27,213 bases of DNA from Apostichopus californicus (lineage: Eukaryota; Echinodermata; Holothuroidea; Aspidochirotida; Stichopodidae), in NCBI GenBank assembly GCA_020650975.1, contig JAIPMN010082641.1, positions 1 through 27,213 of the forward strand. The letters run 5' to 3'. The notes below the pieces were generated by a model that was not told the origin of the DNA, did no database searches, and saw nothing but the letters and a program-made list of their open reading frames with translations. Made by a program: the position numbers and the translations under genes. Below are positions 1-10,994 of the stretch, piece after piece; position 1 is the stretch's first letter, and each line of letters starts with the position of its first letter.

Positions 1-158
1 GTGGCCATCAAGACGGCGAGTGAGTTTGTGCCAGCCAGTGAGTGTACACAAAAAAGGCATTGGACGATATATTTATTTTAAGGAAAAGTCGCCCAGGAAA
101 AAACCTGGGTACGAAAACCAAACTACCAAACGATATATATGTCTGTGTCTTTGACTTG

Positions 159-297
159 TTCCCAAACTGAACTTGACATACTAGTTGTATGTATTGCCTT
201 ATAACCTATACGTACGGAAACCTATACGGAAACTATTGGCTCGCTGTGAGCCAATCAGAATCGAGGAAATAATTTCAGTGTCAGTTCAGTTTGGGAA
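159..297. repeat. Small inverted-repeat (MITE-like) element
   Basis: The arms at 159-178 (TTCCCAAACTGAACTTGACA) and 279-297 (TGTCAGTTCAGTTTGGGAA) are reverse complements except for a one-base bulge. The 140 bp between the outer ends has no coding potential, and it contains a second hairpin (GGCTC...GAGCC) near 238-252. The size and structure fit a miniature inverted-repeat transposon or a solo foldback. No target-site duplication was recognised. The right arm nearly touches the 5' end of the RTE LINE, so the LINE may have inserted at its edge. Confidence 0.5.
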
Positions 298-482
298 AAA
301 AATATTCGCGGCCGGGCTGGGGAGCCTTAAAATCCCCTAGGAGAGGGAAACTTTGATTCTAAACCCGGGCAGGCAGAGCTCGTTAGCGCTGGCACGCAGA
401 TGTCTAGGGGGAAGGTACCCTAAGAGAAAACCCGGTCCTCCAGAGTAGGGGTTGGGCAGTCGGCTGATAACCGCCTCCTGGA

Positions 483-1395
483 AAAAAAACATTTATCACG
501 GAAGTCAATGATGCTCAGGGTCCTAGTGAAGGACCACAAACCCTTTTTGGATTAACTGCAGTGGCAGACAGTTTCACAACTGGACGCAGGATGACGCCGT
601 TGGGCCAAAGCCTTCGGGAAGCCCAACGCACGATAGGAACTGTGGTGACGCCAAAGCACAGCCTATTCTTAGGCACGTGGAACGTGAGGACGATGTATGT
701 AACAGGAGTTGCATCCATTGTGGCAAGAGAAAGAGAGAGGTACAACATTGACATTCTAGGCCTCAGTGAGGTCAGATGGATAGGTGCAGGGAAAGTGAGA
801 CTTGCTTCAGGTGATACTCTGATGTATGTGGGCAACGACAACACACATGTACAAGGTGTTGGTATCATGTTGAGTGAGAGAATTGCAAAAACTCTCATTG
901 AATGGACACCAGTCAGTAGTAGACTAATTACAGCAAGGTTTTATGGCAAACACAAGAAGGTCACAATCATACAAGTATATGCTCCGACAGAAGCTGCAGT
1001 AGAGGAGGAAAAGGACACGTTTTATGGGCAGCCCCAAGAGATTGTAGACAGATGCAGCAGACATGACATTTATCATAGGTGACTTCAACGAAAAGGTGGG
1101 ATGCGACAATGAAGGACTGGACGACATGATGGGCAAGGAAGGTATTGGTGTTAGAGACGACAATGGAGAGAAACTATGTGAGTTCTGCCAAGTGAATGGA
1201 TATGTTATCACAGGTATGATCTTCAAACACAGAACTATCCATAAGGAAACTTGGGTCTCGCCAAATGGAAGAGCAAAGAACCAAATTGACCATGTGTTAG
1301 TGAACAAGAGTATGAGGACCTCAGTACTAGACACATGAACACAAAGAGGTGCAGACGCAAAAAGCGACCACTACCTTGTCAGATGCAAAATAAAA
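483..1395 (+). pseudogene. RTE LINE endonuclease domain, broken
   Basis: This segment encodes the apurinic-like endonuclease that would nick target DNA for reverse transcription. Hallmarks in order are GTWNVRTM (about 678-701), LSEVRW (about 763-780), QVYAPT (about 972-989), GDFNEKVG (about 1078-1101), NQIDHVLV (about 1281-1304) and SDHYLV (about 1363-1380). The first half is in frame 3 and the second in frame 1, which implies a frameshift near 1060-1080. An in-frame TGA at 1336-1338 interrupts the second half just before the SDH motif. The frame is open upstream to about 483. The first in-frame ATG is at 591, and no start was assigned with confidence. Confidence 0.85.
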
Positions 1396-2996
1396 TTGAA
1401 ACTGTGTAAATATTTGAATAGATCAAAGGTAAAGCCTAAATTAGATATTGAAAAGCTTAAAGACAGGCAGATGAGAGAGCAATACAATGTAGAGGTCACG
1501 AACAGATATGAAGCCCTGGATGTCGAAACACTAGAGGAATGGTGCGAAGGGCTGGAGAAAGTATATGTTGAAGCAGCTGAGATGACAATAGGATACACCA
1601 AGAGAATTAGTAAACCTTGGGTCTCAACAGAGATATGGGTTAAGGCAGATGAAAGGAGGGAAATTAATATGAAGATTAATAGCACAAAATCAGAGAGGAT
1701 CAAAGAGAGATGGAGAGAGAACTACAGAATAAAAGACAGAGAAGTAAAGAGAAGTGCTAGAAGTGACAAGAGAAAGTGGATAGACAAAATAGCACAATAT
1801 GCCCAGAGAGCAGCAGAGAATGGAAGGCTTAAATAGGTTTACGCCATAACACGGAAATTGACAGGTAAATGGAAGAGCACTACTGCTGCTGTTAAGGACA
1901 TAGATGGTAATATTATTAAAGACAAGCAGGCTAGAAAAGATAGATGGAAGGATCATTTTAGCTACAGAGGTGATCCATTGAACTGGGTTCATGAAACTGA
2001 TGAGCGTATTGAAGCAGAGGTCGAAATCGATATAGGTGTAATTACAAGGCTGGAAGTACATGATGCATTGATTAAGACTAGCAATGGCAAATCCCCAGGT
2101 TTAGATAAAGTAACAACTGAAATGTTAAAAGCTGATGTAAATGCTACAGTGGAAAGACTAACAGACATCTATAATATAATATGGACAGAGGAGACAACCC
2201 TAAAAAGATGGAACAAGGGGTTAATTGTTAAAATCCCCAAAAAGGGGGACCTCACAGATTGCAGCAACTGGAGAGGCGTGACATTGCTGCCAGTTATGAG
2301 CAAGATCTTCGGAAGAGTGCTCATCAACAGATTAAAGGATGGAGTGGACAAGGTTTTGAGGCAAGAACAAGCTGGTTTTCGCCCAAACAGGAGTACAACA
2401 GAGCAGATAGTTACACTGCGTAACATCCTGGAGCAGTCAAATGAATAGAACTCAACTCTGTATGTGCATTTTATTGATTTTGAGAAAGCTTTCGACTCTC
2501 TACACCGCAACAGCTTATGGAATATAATGAAAGAGAACCAGATACCAGACAAGATAATTATAATTGTGACGGCTTTATATGACAACGTTGAATGCGCAGT
2601 TGTGGATGAAGATGAAACAACTGAGTGGTTCCACGTAACATCTGGGGTGAAACAAGGATGTGTCATGAGCGGGTTCCTGTTTTTGTTAGCAAAAGATTGG
2701 ATGATGAAGAGAGTACTTGCAGGAGAAAGAAGAGGCATCATATGGAGATTTACCACGCAGCTTGAGGATCTGGATTTTGCGGACGATATTGCCTTGTTAT
2801 CGGCAAGGCATGCCCACATCCAGAAAAAGACAGATAAAGTAGAAGAGATGGCAGGAAGAATAGGTTTGAATATGAATGTGAAGAAATGTAAGCACATGAG
2901 AATGAATAACAGGGTAGATGCGCCACTGAAAATCAACAACATAGAAGTGGAAGACGTAGAGGAGTTCGTATAACTGGGGGCCAAAGTCTGTAAAGA
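1396..2996 (+). pseudogene. RTE LINE reverse transcriptase domain, broken
   Basis: All recognisable RT blocks are in frame 1: NWRGVTLLPVMSKIF (about 2263-2307), QEQAGFRPNRSTTEQI (about 2362-2409), FIDFEKAFDS (about 2470-2499), GVKQGC (about 2647-2664) and FADDIALL (about 2776-2799). The catalytic Asp pair is intact in FADDI. The frame is interrupted by TAG at 1834-1836, TAG at 2446-2448 and TAA at 2971-2973. The sequence resumes the family motif after each stop, so these are point decay events rather than true ends. The N-terminal part (1396-1836) is a charged linker between endonuclease and RT. Confidence 0.85.
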
Positions 2997-3556
2997 TGGA
3001 GGAGGTACAGAAGACATCAAAAACAGATAGGAAAGGCATGTGGTGCATTTAGAAACCTAGGAAGAATATGGACAAATGGTGCAATAGGCAGAAAGACAAA
3101 ACTAACACTATTCAAAACGCTAGTAAGATCAGTGCTGTTATATGGAAGCGAAGCATGGAAAGTGACAAAGAGAGAGCAAAAGTTGGATGCTTTTCAGTTC
3201 AAGTGCATCGAAGAATACTGAAAATACCTTGGACAGAACTAGTTAGCAAAATTAGAATTATGCAGCAAACAGGCATAAACAGAATAAGTGTAGAGATACG
3301 GAGACGCAGATGGAATTGGATTGGTCATATTATGAGGAAGGAGACAGGAAATCATGCAAGAGTAGCAATGGAATGTGCACCAGAAGGAAGGAGGAAGGTT
3401 GGCAGACCCAAGACGACTTGGAGAAGGACAGTAACTAAAGAGAGAGACAAGAATGGCTGGCGAAGCTGGTCCGATGTGAGAAGAGCTGCAGAAGCTCGAC
3501 AGGGGTGGAAAGAGAGCATCTTGACCTTATGTAACAGACGTTACGGAGAAGATTAA
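2997..3556 (+). pseudogene. RTE LINE C-terminal region, frameshifted
   Basis: The family reading continues in frame 3 from about 3027 (IGKACGAFRNLG, then LVRSVLLYGSEAW near 3120-3158). It shifts to frame 2 before RRILKIPWTELVSK (about 3209-3250). The end is RRRRWNWIGHIMRK (about 3299-3340) and GRRKVGRPKTTWRRTV (about 3386-3433), typical RTE C-terminal motifs, with a stop at 3554-3556. The first 40 or so residues of the frame-2 open frame are out of register with the family and should not be read as protein. Confidence 0.8.
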
Positions 3557-3566
3557 GATTAAGATA

Positions 3567-4371
3567 AGTGCGGCCCAGCTCTAAAAATAGCTCGTTGCCT
3601 CCGCGAAGCTTAGCGCATGTTTGGGAGAAACGGGTGAAACCCGTAGATAATCGCTCCAATAGTATCGCAAAATTAGCAAATTTTATTAAAAAGTACATTT
3701 ATTGCCAAAGTTCTGCAGATCAGTTTGCAGTATCATTTCAAATTATAGTAAATGTTGCTTCTGTATAATAATGCTCCTCTTGAAGAAAACGAAGTGATCT
3801 ATACACAATCATTAAGTCAAGATTCACAATGATATAGCTCAGATCTGATTTCAAGAATTTTAAAGTTAGTGGCCAATTTCAAAACTGGATTTTGACCTGA
3901 ATGATAACATCGTGGGGGAATACTAGTACCTGATCTGAGCCGGTGCATGTATATAGTCAATCTATGGCAAGGGGTTCCCCCTTCCCTGGCAGACTACTGT
4001 GCACACTCATCTGTAACACCATCATGTGTACAATAGTCACAGGACACGAGTTTTGTACCTCTCCTTAATTTGTTAATGCCCCTCTAATTGAGAACTTCTG
4101 GCTATTGCCCTGGGTGGGGCTGGGGGGCTACAGCGTGTGGATGAGAGTATAGGGGTCGTCAAGAGCTCCCCTGGGACGTACGAATCCCAGCAGTATCAAT
4201 ATTTTTATGTTTCTTCGTAGTTATTTTCTAGTACGAATTAACATGAAAAGGGGGAAGTATATGTCTTTGGAATAGGTCAATATATCTCAAAGCTCTACTA
4301 GGGCTAGACGGGTGCAGCTCATGGAAGCTGAAACATTTCCGAAGACCTCCTTCTTGCCCGTATAGCAACAT
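3567..4371. other. No gene seen; unclassified sequence after the LINE
   Basis: I see no exon with convincing splice borders and no known repeat here. There is a perfect small hairpin (ACGGGT GAA ACCCGT) near 3629-3643. GC-richer blocks lie around 3945-4170, which may be an unrecognised interspersed repeat. Confidence 0.4.
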
Positions 4372-6178
4372 TTAACCAGAATGCAAACTGCATAGTGGTT
4401 TCGATGATGTAACATGAGCTATTTTCTGAATTTGACATAATGTAAAGTGAGGGTGTACCACATACTTGATATTAGTAATACAGTGACAAGCAGTGTGATG
4501 TGACAAACAATAAATTCATAATGACACAGGCTGTCCTGAAATGACCATTGACCTCAACAACAAGCTTCTTGTACTAAATGTGATAGATACATCAACATAC
4601 TTAATATGACAGTCCTTGTTGAAATATTGTGTGAAACATGGTTTCACAATCTGACCCCCGGTGAACTCAAACGACCATTGACCTCTGCCCACAACATTAA
4701 GGCTTCTTGTACTCAATGTAGCACAATTACATACTAAATGTGCGATGTGTCCAAGCTTCCCTTGCGATTTTATGCTTAGGAAGATGTGTTAGTGTGGAGA
4801 CACAGGTAAGAGGGGAGTGAAGTAAATGGTTGGCATTTGTTGACTTCAAATGACCTTTGACCTCCACCAAAAGCAATAATAGGCTCCTTAAATTTAATAT
4901 GGTACATCTACAAACCTAATATGAGATCTGTCCTTTCTTGCAATATCATGTTTACAACGTTGTCACGATTTGACCTGTTGTCCCCAAATGACCTTTGACC
5001 TACACCAAAAACATTAGGCTTGCTGTACTCAATGTGGTACATCTATCACTAAATATGAATTGGTCCGACCTTCCCTTCTTGAGATATCGTGTTTACAAGG
5101 TTTTCAAAATGTGACCTCTGGTGACCCCAAAAGACCATTGACCTCCACCAAAAACAAGAGTGTGTTGTGCTCAATAGTGTACGTATTAACATTAAATATG
5201 AGGTCTGCCCATGCTTCCCTTCTTGAGATATCGGGTTTAAAATAATTTCACAATATGACCCCCAGTGACCCCAAATGACCTTTGACCGCCACCATGAACA
5301 ATAGGCTTCTTGAACTCAATGTGGAACATCTACACATTAAAAGTTAGGTCTGCCCGAGCTTCCCTTCTTGAAATATCGTGTTTACAATGTTTTCACAATT
5401 TGACCCCTGGTGACCCCAAATGACCTTTGACTCCACCAAAAACGAAAAGCTCCCTGTACTTCATGTGGTACTTCTACACAACAAATATGAGGTCTGCCCA
5501 AGTTCCTTTCTTTAGTTTGACCCCTGGTGACCCCAAATGACCTTTGAACACCACCAAAAACAATAGGCTTCCTGTACTCAATGTGGTACATCTACACACC
5601 AAACATGAGGTCTGCCCAAACTTCCTTTCTTGAGACATCGTGTTTACACATTTTTGACAATTTGACCCTAAGTGTCCCTAAATGACCTTTGACCTCCACA
5701 GAAAACAATAGGCTTCTTGTGCTCAATGTGGTACATCTACACACTAAATATGAGGTCTGCCTATACTTCTTTACTTGAGATATCGTGTTTACAAGGTTTT
5801 CACAATTTGACCCCTAGTGACCCTAAATGACCTTTGACCTCCACAGAAAACAATAGGCTTCTTGTGCTCAATGTGGTACATCAACACATTAAATATGAGG
5901 TCTGCCCAAGCTTCCCTTCTTGAGATATGTTAACAAGGTTTCCACATTTTTACCCTAATGACCCCAAATGACCTTTGAACTCCACAGAAAACAATAGGCT
6001 TTTTGTACTCAATGTGGTACATCTACACACCAAACATAAACTTAGTCCAACTCCCTTCTTGAGATAACGTGTTTACAAGTTGGGCGTCACAAAATACACA
6101 CACGCATACTCACACACACGCCATTATGATTGCAAAGGTTACGATATTCATCGAAACCAAAAAGGGGGGTATAGCTGG
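4372..6178. repeat. Minisatellite-bearing dispersed element, copy 1 (about 144 bp units)
   Basis: Roughly ten imperfect units follow each other. Equivalent points (TGACCTTTGACC or its variants) lie at about 4851, 4989, 5133, 5276, 5421, 5538, 5683, 5828 and 5969, spaced mostly 138-145 bp apart, with one short unit of 117 bp. Two more diverged units lie near 4542 and 4671. A typical unit runs from the TGACC cluster through CTTCTTGTACTCAATGTGG and ACATCTACACA to TTGAGATATCGTGTTTACAA. Unique shoulders (left TAACCAGAAT...GTGGTTTCGATGATGTAACATGAG, right CACACGCCAT...ATCGAAACCAAAAA) are shared with the copy at 23925-24888, so this is a dispersed element with an internal tandem array. It has no coding capacity. 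Confidence 0.85.
5808..5840. promoter_or_regulatory. Perfect four half-site nuclear-receptor-like cluster (DR4-DR4-DR1)
   Basis: The sequence reads TGACCC-ctag-TGACCC-taaa-TGACCT-t-TGACCT. The last two half-sites form TGACCTTTGACCT, the reverse complement of AGGTCAAAGGTCA, the consensus DR1 bound by RXR/PPAR, HNF4 and COUP-TF type receptors. The first two pairs have DR4 spacing. This is the cleanest of the clusters repeated in each unit of the array. Perfect DR1 13-mers also occur at 4851-4863, 4989-5001 and 5683-5695. Whether any receptor binds is unknown. Confidence 0.5.
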
Positions 6179-6599
6179 GGGTCTGGAAGCTGCAACAGTT
6201 TAATTTATTTCTTTTTCCCTCAGGGAGCTCAAAACAACAGTTTAGATAGGGTAAGTATAGAGCATGATTTTCTTTTAGAGGGAGGGCGGGGTGGGGGTTT
6301 ACAAGGAAAGTCACCGTCGTGGTTAATTATATCTTTACAGATATAGAACAAATCATATTTTTTCCCATTTCAATTGAGACGACAGTCTGAAATAAATTTG
6401 TGTTGGAAACAAGTTTTGCGGACGAGACTAGGTTGCCCAAGGTCCCAGAGTTAGCTTAAGTAGCCCCTGATACCATTTGCAAAGATGTTTGTCCATTTCA
6501 TTAAATTCGACCCTTCAATGTTATGAGCCAATTAACGTATTTAAAAAATATATATATTTCGTTTTGAAATAGAGTACATTTTAAAGACCTGTTGTTTTC
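6179..6599. other. No gene seen between repeats
   Basis: This is AT-rich intergenic sequence with a purine-rich patch near 6280-6300. No exon, RNA gene or repeat was recognised. Confidence 0.4.
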
Positions 6600-6745
6600 A
6601 CTCTAGCTATAATCATTAACATTTTCAAAAAACAGACTCAAAACTTTTCTATTTTTGACTGCCTTTCCCTGAGCACTAGCGCCACTGAGCATTGGTTTTC
6701 CTCTGGATATTGGCGCTATATAAATTTGCATTTATTATTATTATA
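6600..6745 (+). mobile_element. L2/CR1-like LINE 3' tail fragment
   Basis: A short coding remnant reading NIFKKQTQNFSIFD (about 6617-6658) resembles the extreme C-terminus of L2/CR1 reverse transcriptases (F-K-x-x-L-K-T-x-L-F type). It is followed by GGATATTGGCGCTATATAAA and an ATT microsatellite at about 6731-6745. This is the usual 3' terminus of such LINEs and of SINEs that borrow the tail. The fragment is severely 5' truncated. A SINE that borrowed the tail is the alternative. Confidence 0.6.
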
Positions 6746-7264
6746 AATCCATGCAGACATAGCCTACACGATAGGCTTACATTCTCTCAGACGGAAAAGA
6801 TCTTTTTTGTTATTTATTTCTTTATTTGTAATCCTTCTACAATTAACTAACTAACTTAAAGGTAGCCATACAATCACCAGGCTGTACATTGCATAATATG
6901 ACAATAATAATTGCATTACATAAACAAAAGAAATGGCACTTAGAATTGTAAGGTAACAATTGTAGGGTAACAAGCACAATCAATCTGTAATCTCTGTAGT
7001 GCCAGCCAAGAACTCCTGCCCTTGAAAAATATTTTATATGTTATTGGACACAAGCATTATAATACATAACCTTAATCAAGTGTCTGGCATAATTCTTAAA
7101 ATGATTGAAATTAGGTGGAGTGTTCTGCATTTTGCACTTATAAATATAAAATTTGAACCAAATAATTAATGTGATTACCAAAAGCATTTCGTACAATACT
7201 AAATAGAGTTAATTATGTTGAAAGTTAGTGGTCCGAAACACATGTGCTTTGAACTCTTTCCACA

Positions 7265-7763
7265 TTGGTTTAACGTTTGCACAATGACAAAATAAATGAC
7301 AAATTGTCTCAGTCTCTTTCAATCAAAGGAACATTTTGCACAGTTGAATACCTTAATCTCTTTAAAGCAATTATTTGTAGATAAGATGTTATTGTTAAGT
7401 CTGTACTGGAACCAGACATATTTAATTTCCAAAGAGAGTGAAAATGGAAGATTATATACGTTCCCAATTAAGGTCTGTTATGGAAAGTTCGTTAGCCCAT
7501 TTAACTGCCCTTAAAACTTCTTCATACTGCAAAAAGTTTGACCTAATCTTATATAGGGAAACAAATTTATCATATGAGAGAAAAGCATTATCATTATCTA
7601 ACATATCATCAATTATGTATATACCTTTTTGCATCCAATTACTTAAATACAAAGGTTTTCTATCAACTTGTATATTGTCATTATTCCATAAAAAGTAATG
7701 GGAACTGGGAGATTCAACAAGGTCAGGTTTCAAAGAATCTTTTATTCTGATGAGAGCTTTCAA
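7265..7763 (-). pseudogene. Tx1/L1-like ORF2 C-terminal remnant
   Basis: The open segment 7452-7763 contains LWNNDNIQVDRKPLYLSNW, KGIYIIDDMLD and FLSYDKFVSLYKI. This matches the C-terminal region of L1/Tx1 ORF2 that follows the RT domain. A frame change leads into a Cys/His-rich end (CAKC, then ETICHLFCHCANVKPMW) around 7265-7345. It is non-functional because of frame breaks. Confidence 0.7.
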
Positions 7764-8188
7764 AAGGTCCTTCTAGAAATATTTCTTAAAACAGTCCATT
7801 TTTTCACTCAAGTAGATTGATCCACTTTCATACAGAAAAGCTACTTTGCTATTTAAAAATTAATCAAAACACACATACATAGAGACATAGAAGATGTTTT
7901 TAAAATTCTTCTTAACCAAGTTAGTTTTAGTGACTGGATAAAGCTATGTAAGTCAATCTTTCTTAGACCTCCACTCTTATAGGGTTGCTTACGCTGTATT
8001 CGGTCACACCCATTCCATATATAGGAGTAGAAAAGCTGTTGAATATTTTCTAATACATGACAGGGTGTATTGGGAATGTGAGCAAAAGGTGATTTAACTT
8101 CGGTAATGCAAGGGTTTTAACATAGTAATCTTTCCAAGGACTATAAGTCTTCTTTTATACCAATAGTCAGTCTCATGAATTGAATCAA

Positions 8189-8640
8189 TCACTCTGAAAT
8201 AGTTGAATCAACCATTTCATTCAAGTCAAGTGACAATAACCCACCGAGGAAAGAGAACTTTCCTCCGAGATCACAGGTGAGAATCTGAAATTCATTATTT
8301 GCTACTTTCTCAGAATGATTTGACCTGATAGAAAAGACAGATGTATTATCATAAATAATCTTAAGTCCTGACAAAAGGTTGAAAATTGTGAAGGAGTTCA
8401 AAATATTGGCCATAGAAGAACGACTCCCAATTGTAATGAAGGCAGTGTCATATGCATACTGAATTAGCTTAATGTGACAATTATTAATGGTTATTCCTTT
8501 GATATGAGCGTTATTACGAATATGAATTTCAACACAGAGAATACAATTTACAATTATGCTTGAAGAAGCATTGTTATACAAAATTTCACACCATTTGATA
8601 AAATTATTACCAAACCCGAAATGATTAAGTACTTTATGTT
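8189..8640 (-). pseudogene. Tx1/L1-like reverse transcriptase palm remnant
   Basis: The fragment carries IKGITIN, KLIQYAYDTAFI and LSGLKIIYDNTSVF, the palm block of L1/Tx1-type RTs. The catalytic YADD is YAYD here (about 8458-8447), so the first of the paired aspartates is lost. The downstream SGLKIN-KTSVFWIGS-like block is also eroded. It is in line with the surrounding ORF2 remnants on the same strand. Confidence 0.75.
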
Positions 8641-8835
8641 AAGAAATTATGTTAAAAATAAAAGGCTATAAGTCAAGTGACCAGAGATATGTTCTATATC
8701 CGTATAAAGCAGAATATCATACAATAATCGCTTATTCTCCCCTATAAATCTCCCAGATAAGAATCATTTTTCATGAATTAATGTAGAAAGTTTTTCTCAA
8801 AACATATCAAGAAACATTAAAACATCAGGAAAAAG

Positions 8836-10994
8836 GAATAATGTACATATATTATAACATAGAAAACATAAAATTGGTTTATTAATATAAATACACCCCC
8901 CTTCATAGGTATCTTTTAAATTTTAAATCTATTTAAATAAATTTGAGTTTGCATTCTCAACAGACTTTTTTTTTTATTTACATCCTCCGGCAATCGAATG
9001 TTCACCAGGAATGTGCCTTTATGCTTCTCAAGAGTTTCACTCAATTGCATTAATGGCAGGAGTTATAACGACGAGTCATCCGTTCATCAGTGTCCATCCA
9101 TCAATAGTTAAACTATTTCGTTGAATATTCAACTACCTTCAACACATGTTAGAAACTTTGCGAAATTTACTCTCATGTTTTCATGAATATTCAAAATAAA
9201 ATGTTTTAACACAAACTGGTTAAAAATATGTAACACCTTAGAAAGTAGTCCTGACGTTAGTTACACATATATACACAATATATGTTGTCATTTTGGCTGA
9301 TCTTAAGAAAGTAACTGTTGTGATCACATGTGTGTCACCTCATTAATGACCATTTTTATTAAACATATAAACCACTCAAACAAATAGTAATATATCTCCC
9401 ATTACAAACAAAAGAAAAATGAATGTAACCTTATTGTTACGATCATATAAAAGCCGCTAGGCTTCATGCTTTGCATAGGTCGCTCAGTATTGCTTGTAGC
9501 ATAAGGGGGGAAAATAATGTCTAAACATATAACTTAGGCAGCGCTCTGGATAAGTATACTTACAGTGTATGGCACGACATACAATGTAATATCAAAATAA
9601 CATTAATAACTTTGCACATAATGGAGCATCGTGAGAGGTTCTCGAAATAAATTCTTTTTACGGGGATATGGTAGTGGATTCGCAAGTTAAAACTCGGAAC
9701 AGAATAACGAAAATGAACACAGGGCAAAAATGTCTCAACTTGTAGAAGAACACAGGAATTATTTCCAGTCCCCTTATTCCTCTCATTCGCCAGATAATTC
9801 GAGTTTATCGAATAACTCTGTTCCTGGATAAACACTATTTTTCAAAAATATATACTTCTTTTTCGCCAAAAAAACAGAGTTATGTTCATTGCCGATACAC
9901 TGAGTTTATCGATTTGAAAATTACATTACAGTTTTTCAATCTGAAGACCAGAGTTTTTGGAAAGACCTTGTTTTTCACTCGAAAAACTTAGTGTTTTTCG
10001 ATTGAAGCTTAGCAGACTTTTTACAAAGTACCTTTTTTTGAACAATGAAAAGAATGAAAATTTTGTTTATTTGCACGTTCGGAGTCTTTACACACGTATA
10101 TAAATATGTTGATGATTACTGAATATGTATTTAACACAAACTTGTTAAACAATACAAATAAAACTTAAAACGGCCTTCACCTGGCACACAAATCTCTCTC
10201 TGTTTATATATTGCTGGAATCTTTGAATAGGAAATGATATATTTCCTTTATACTTTAATTTGAATGGTCACGCTTATTTTTAAGCATTGAAATGAACAAA
10301 TCTTAGAATCGGGGAATGATAGTTCCATCTATATGATGACTGAATAAACTGATAGAGTAGGGTCAACTGAACTTTGATTTGAGGTGACATCCTTCCCTAA
10401 CAAAATGAATTGTATGTGCAGTTACACATATCTTATATTGCACAAAAAAATTGTAAAAGGGATCTTTCTCACCGCAAAATGCACTTCTACACTAACAGTT
10501 TTTTAAACTACACATAGGTTGTGTCATTCACTGAGGAATCTTTTTTGATTGAAAGAGAAACAAGTGTTACAATAGCGTCTCCATCATTTTCCACGAGTGG
10601 TTTTGACTTCATTCAGCTATTTGCTTTCCACACATCTCACTTGCTCTTAGGGTATGTTTGACACCTTCATCTCTCAAGCTGAAGTACCTGCCCGCCCTAG
10701 AAATACTGAAAAAAAATACTGAAAAAAGGTAAATATAAAATTTGCCTATAAACATGAAATGATATTGAAAAATTAAACAGGCCTAAAAATAATAGAAAAG
10801 CCTTATGATGCAAAACTTGAAATTCATTATGATGACAGTATTTGCAGATATACTGTATATCTTAGTAAATGGCATGCACAAGCATTCGTACATAATTCGA
10901 GGCTTGTCTTGTCTCAGAAGAGCAACAACCAGACAAGGATCAGCTGGCCAAACCCCCTCTGTTTTATATTCTTCATTAGCCTTAGGGCCTTCCA
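8836..10994. other. No gene seen; AT-rich DNA with a cluster of inverted repeats
   Basis: No exon with convincing splice borders was recognised. The 91-codon minus-strand open frame at 9560-9835 has no recognisable motif and is probably chance. A cluster of short inverted repeats lies at 9795-10001. ATAACTCTGTT (9812-9822) pairs with AACAGAGTTAT (9873-9883). TCGAAAAAC (9979-9987) pairs with GTTTTTCGA (9993-10001) across a 5-base loop. Confidence 0.4.

Larger units (their letters stand above)
300..3566 (+). mobile_element. RTE-type non-LTR retrotransposon, near full length, inactive
   Basis: The order is GC-rich 5' leader (about 300-480), APE-type endonuclease, reverse transcriptase and C-terminal tail, ending in a short GATTAA-type repeat (about 3553-3566). 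That order, the length of about 3.2 kb and the short-repeat 3' end match the RTE clade, whose endonuclease is also seen in ruminant CFDP2. The reading frame is broken by several stops and at least three frameshifts, so the copy is dead. Host flanks could not be aligned, so the exact ends and the target duplication are unknown. Confidence 0.85.
6805..8835 (-). mobile_element. Tx1/L1-like LINE, 5'-truncated and decayed
   Basis: Reading the minus strand from about 8835, pieces of a single ORF2 appear in order but in several frames. RFIGENKRLLYDILL (about 8750-8700) is the RT finger. FGNNFIKWCEILYNNASSS (about 8620-8560) comes next, then the palm. YSYIWNGCDRIQRK and SGGLRKIDLHSFIQSLK follow (about 8030-7920). 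Last come NFLQYEEV (about 7515-7490) and KETETICHLFCHC (about 7310-7265). This order is that of L1/Tx1-type ORF2. A 3' UTR-like stretch follows, ending with AATAAAGAAATAAATAAC and an A run near 6805-6830. The 5' portion, including the endonuclease, is missing. Confidence 0.75.

Noticed and set aside
515..3048. Long minus-strand open frames across the LINE (up to 283 codons at 2169-3020)
   Set aside because: They are antisense to the RTE coding frame, carry no recognised motif, and arise from the purine-rich sense strand.
3068..3210. N-terminal part of the frame-2 open frame read as protein
   Set aside because: Family motifs (SVLLYGSEAW) lie in frame 3 here; the frame-2 reading becomes correct only after a frameshift near 3210.
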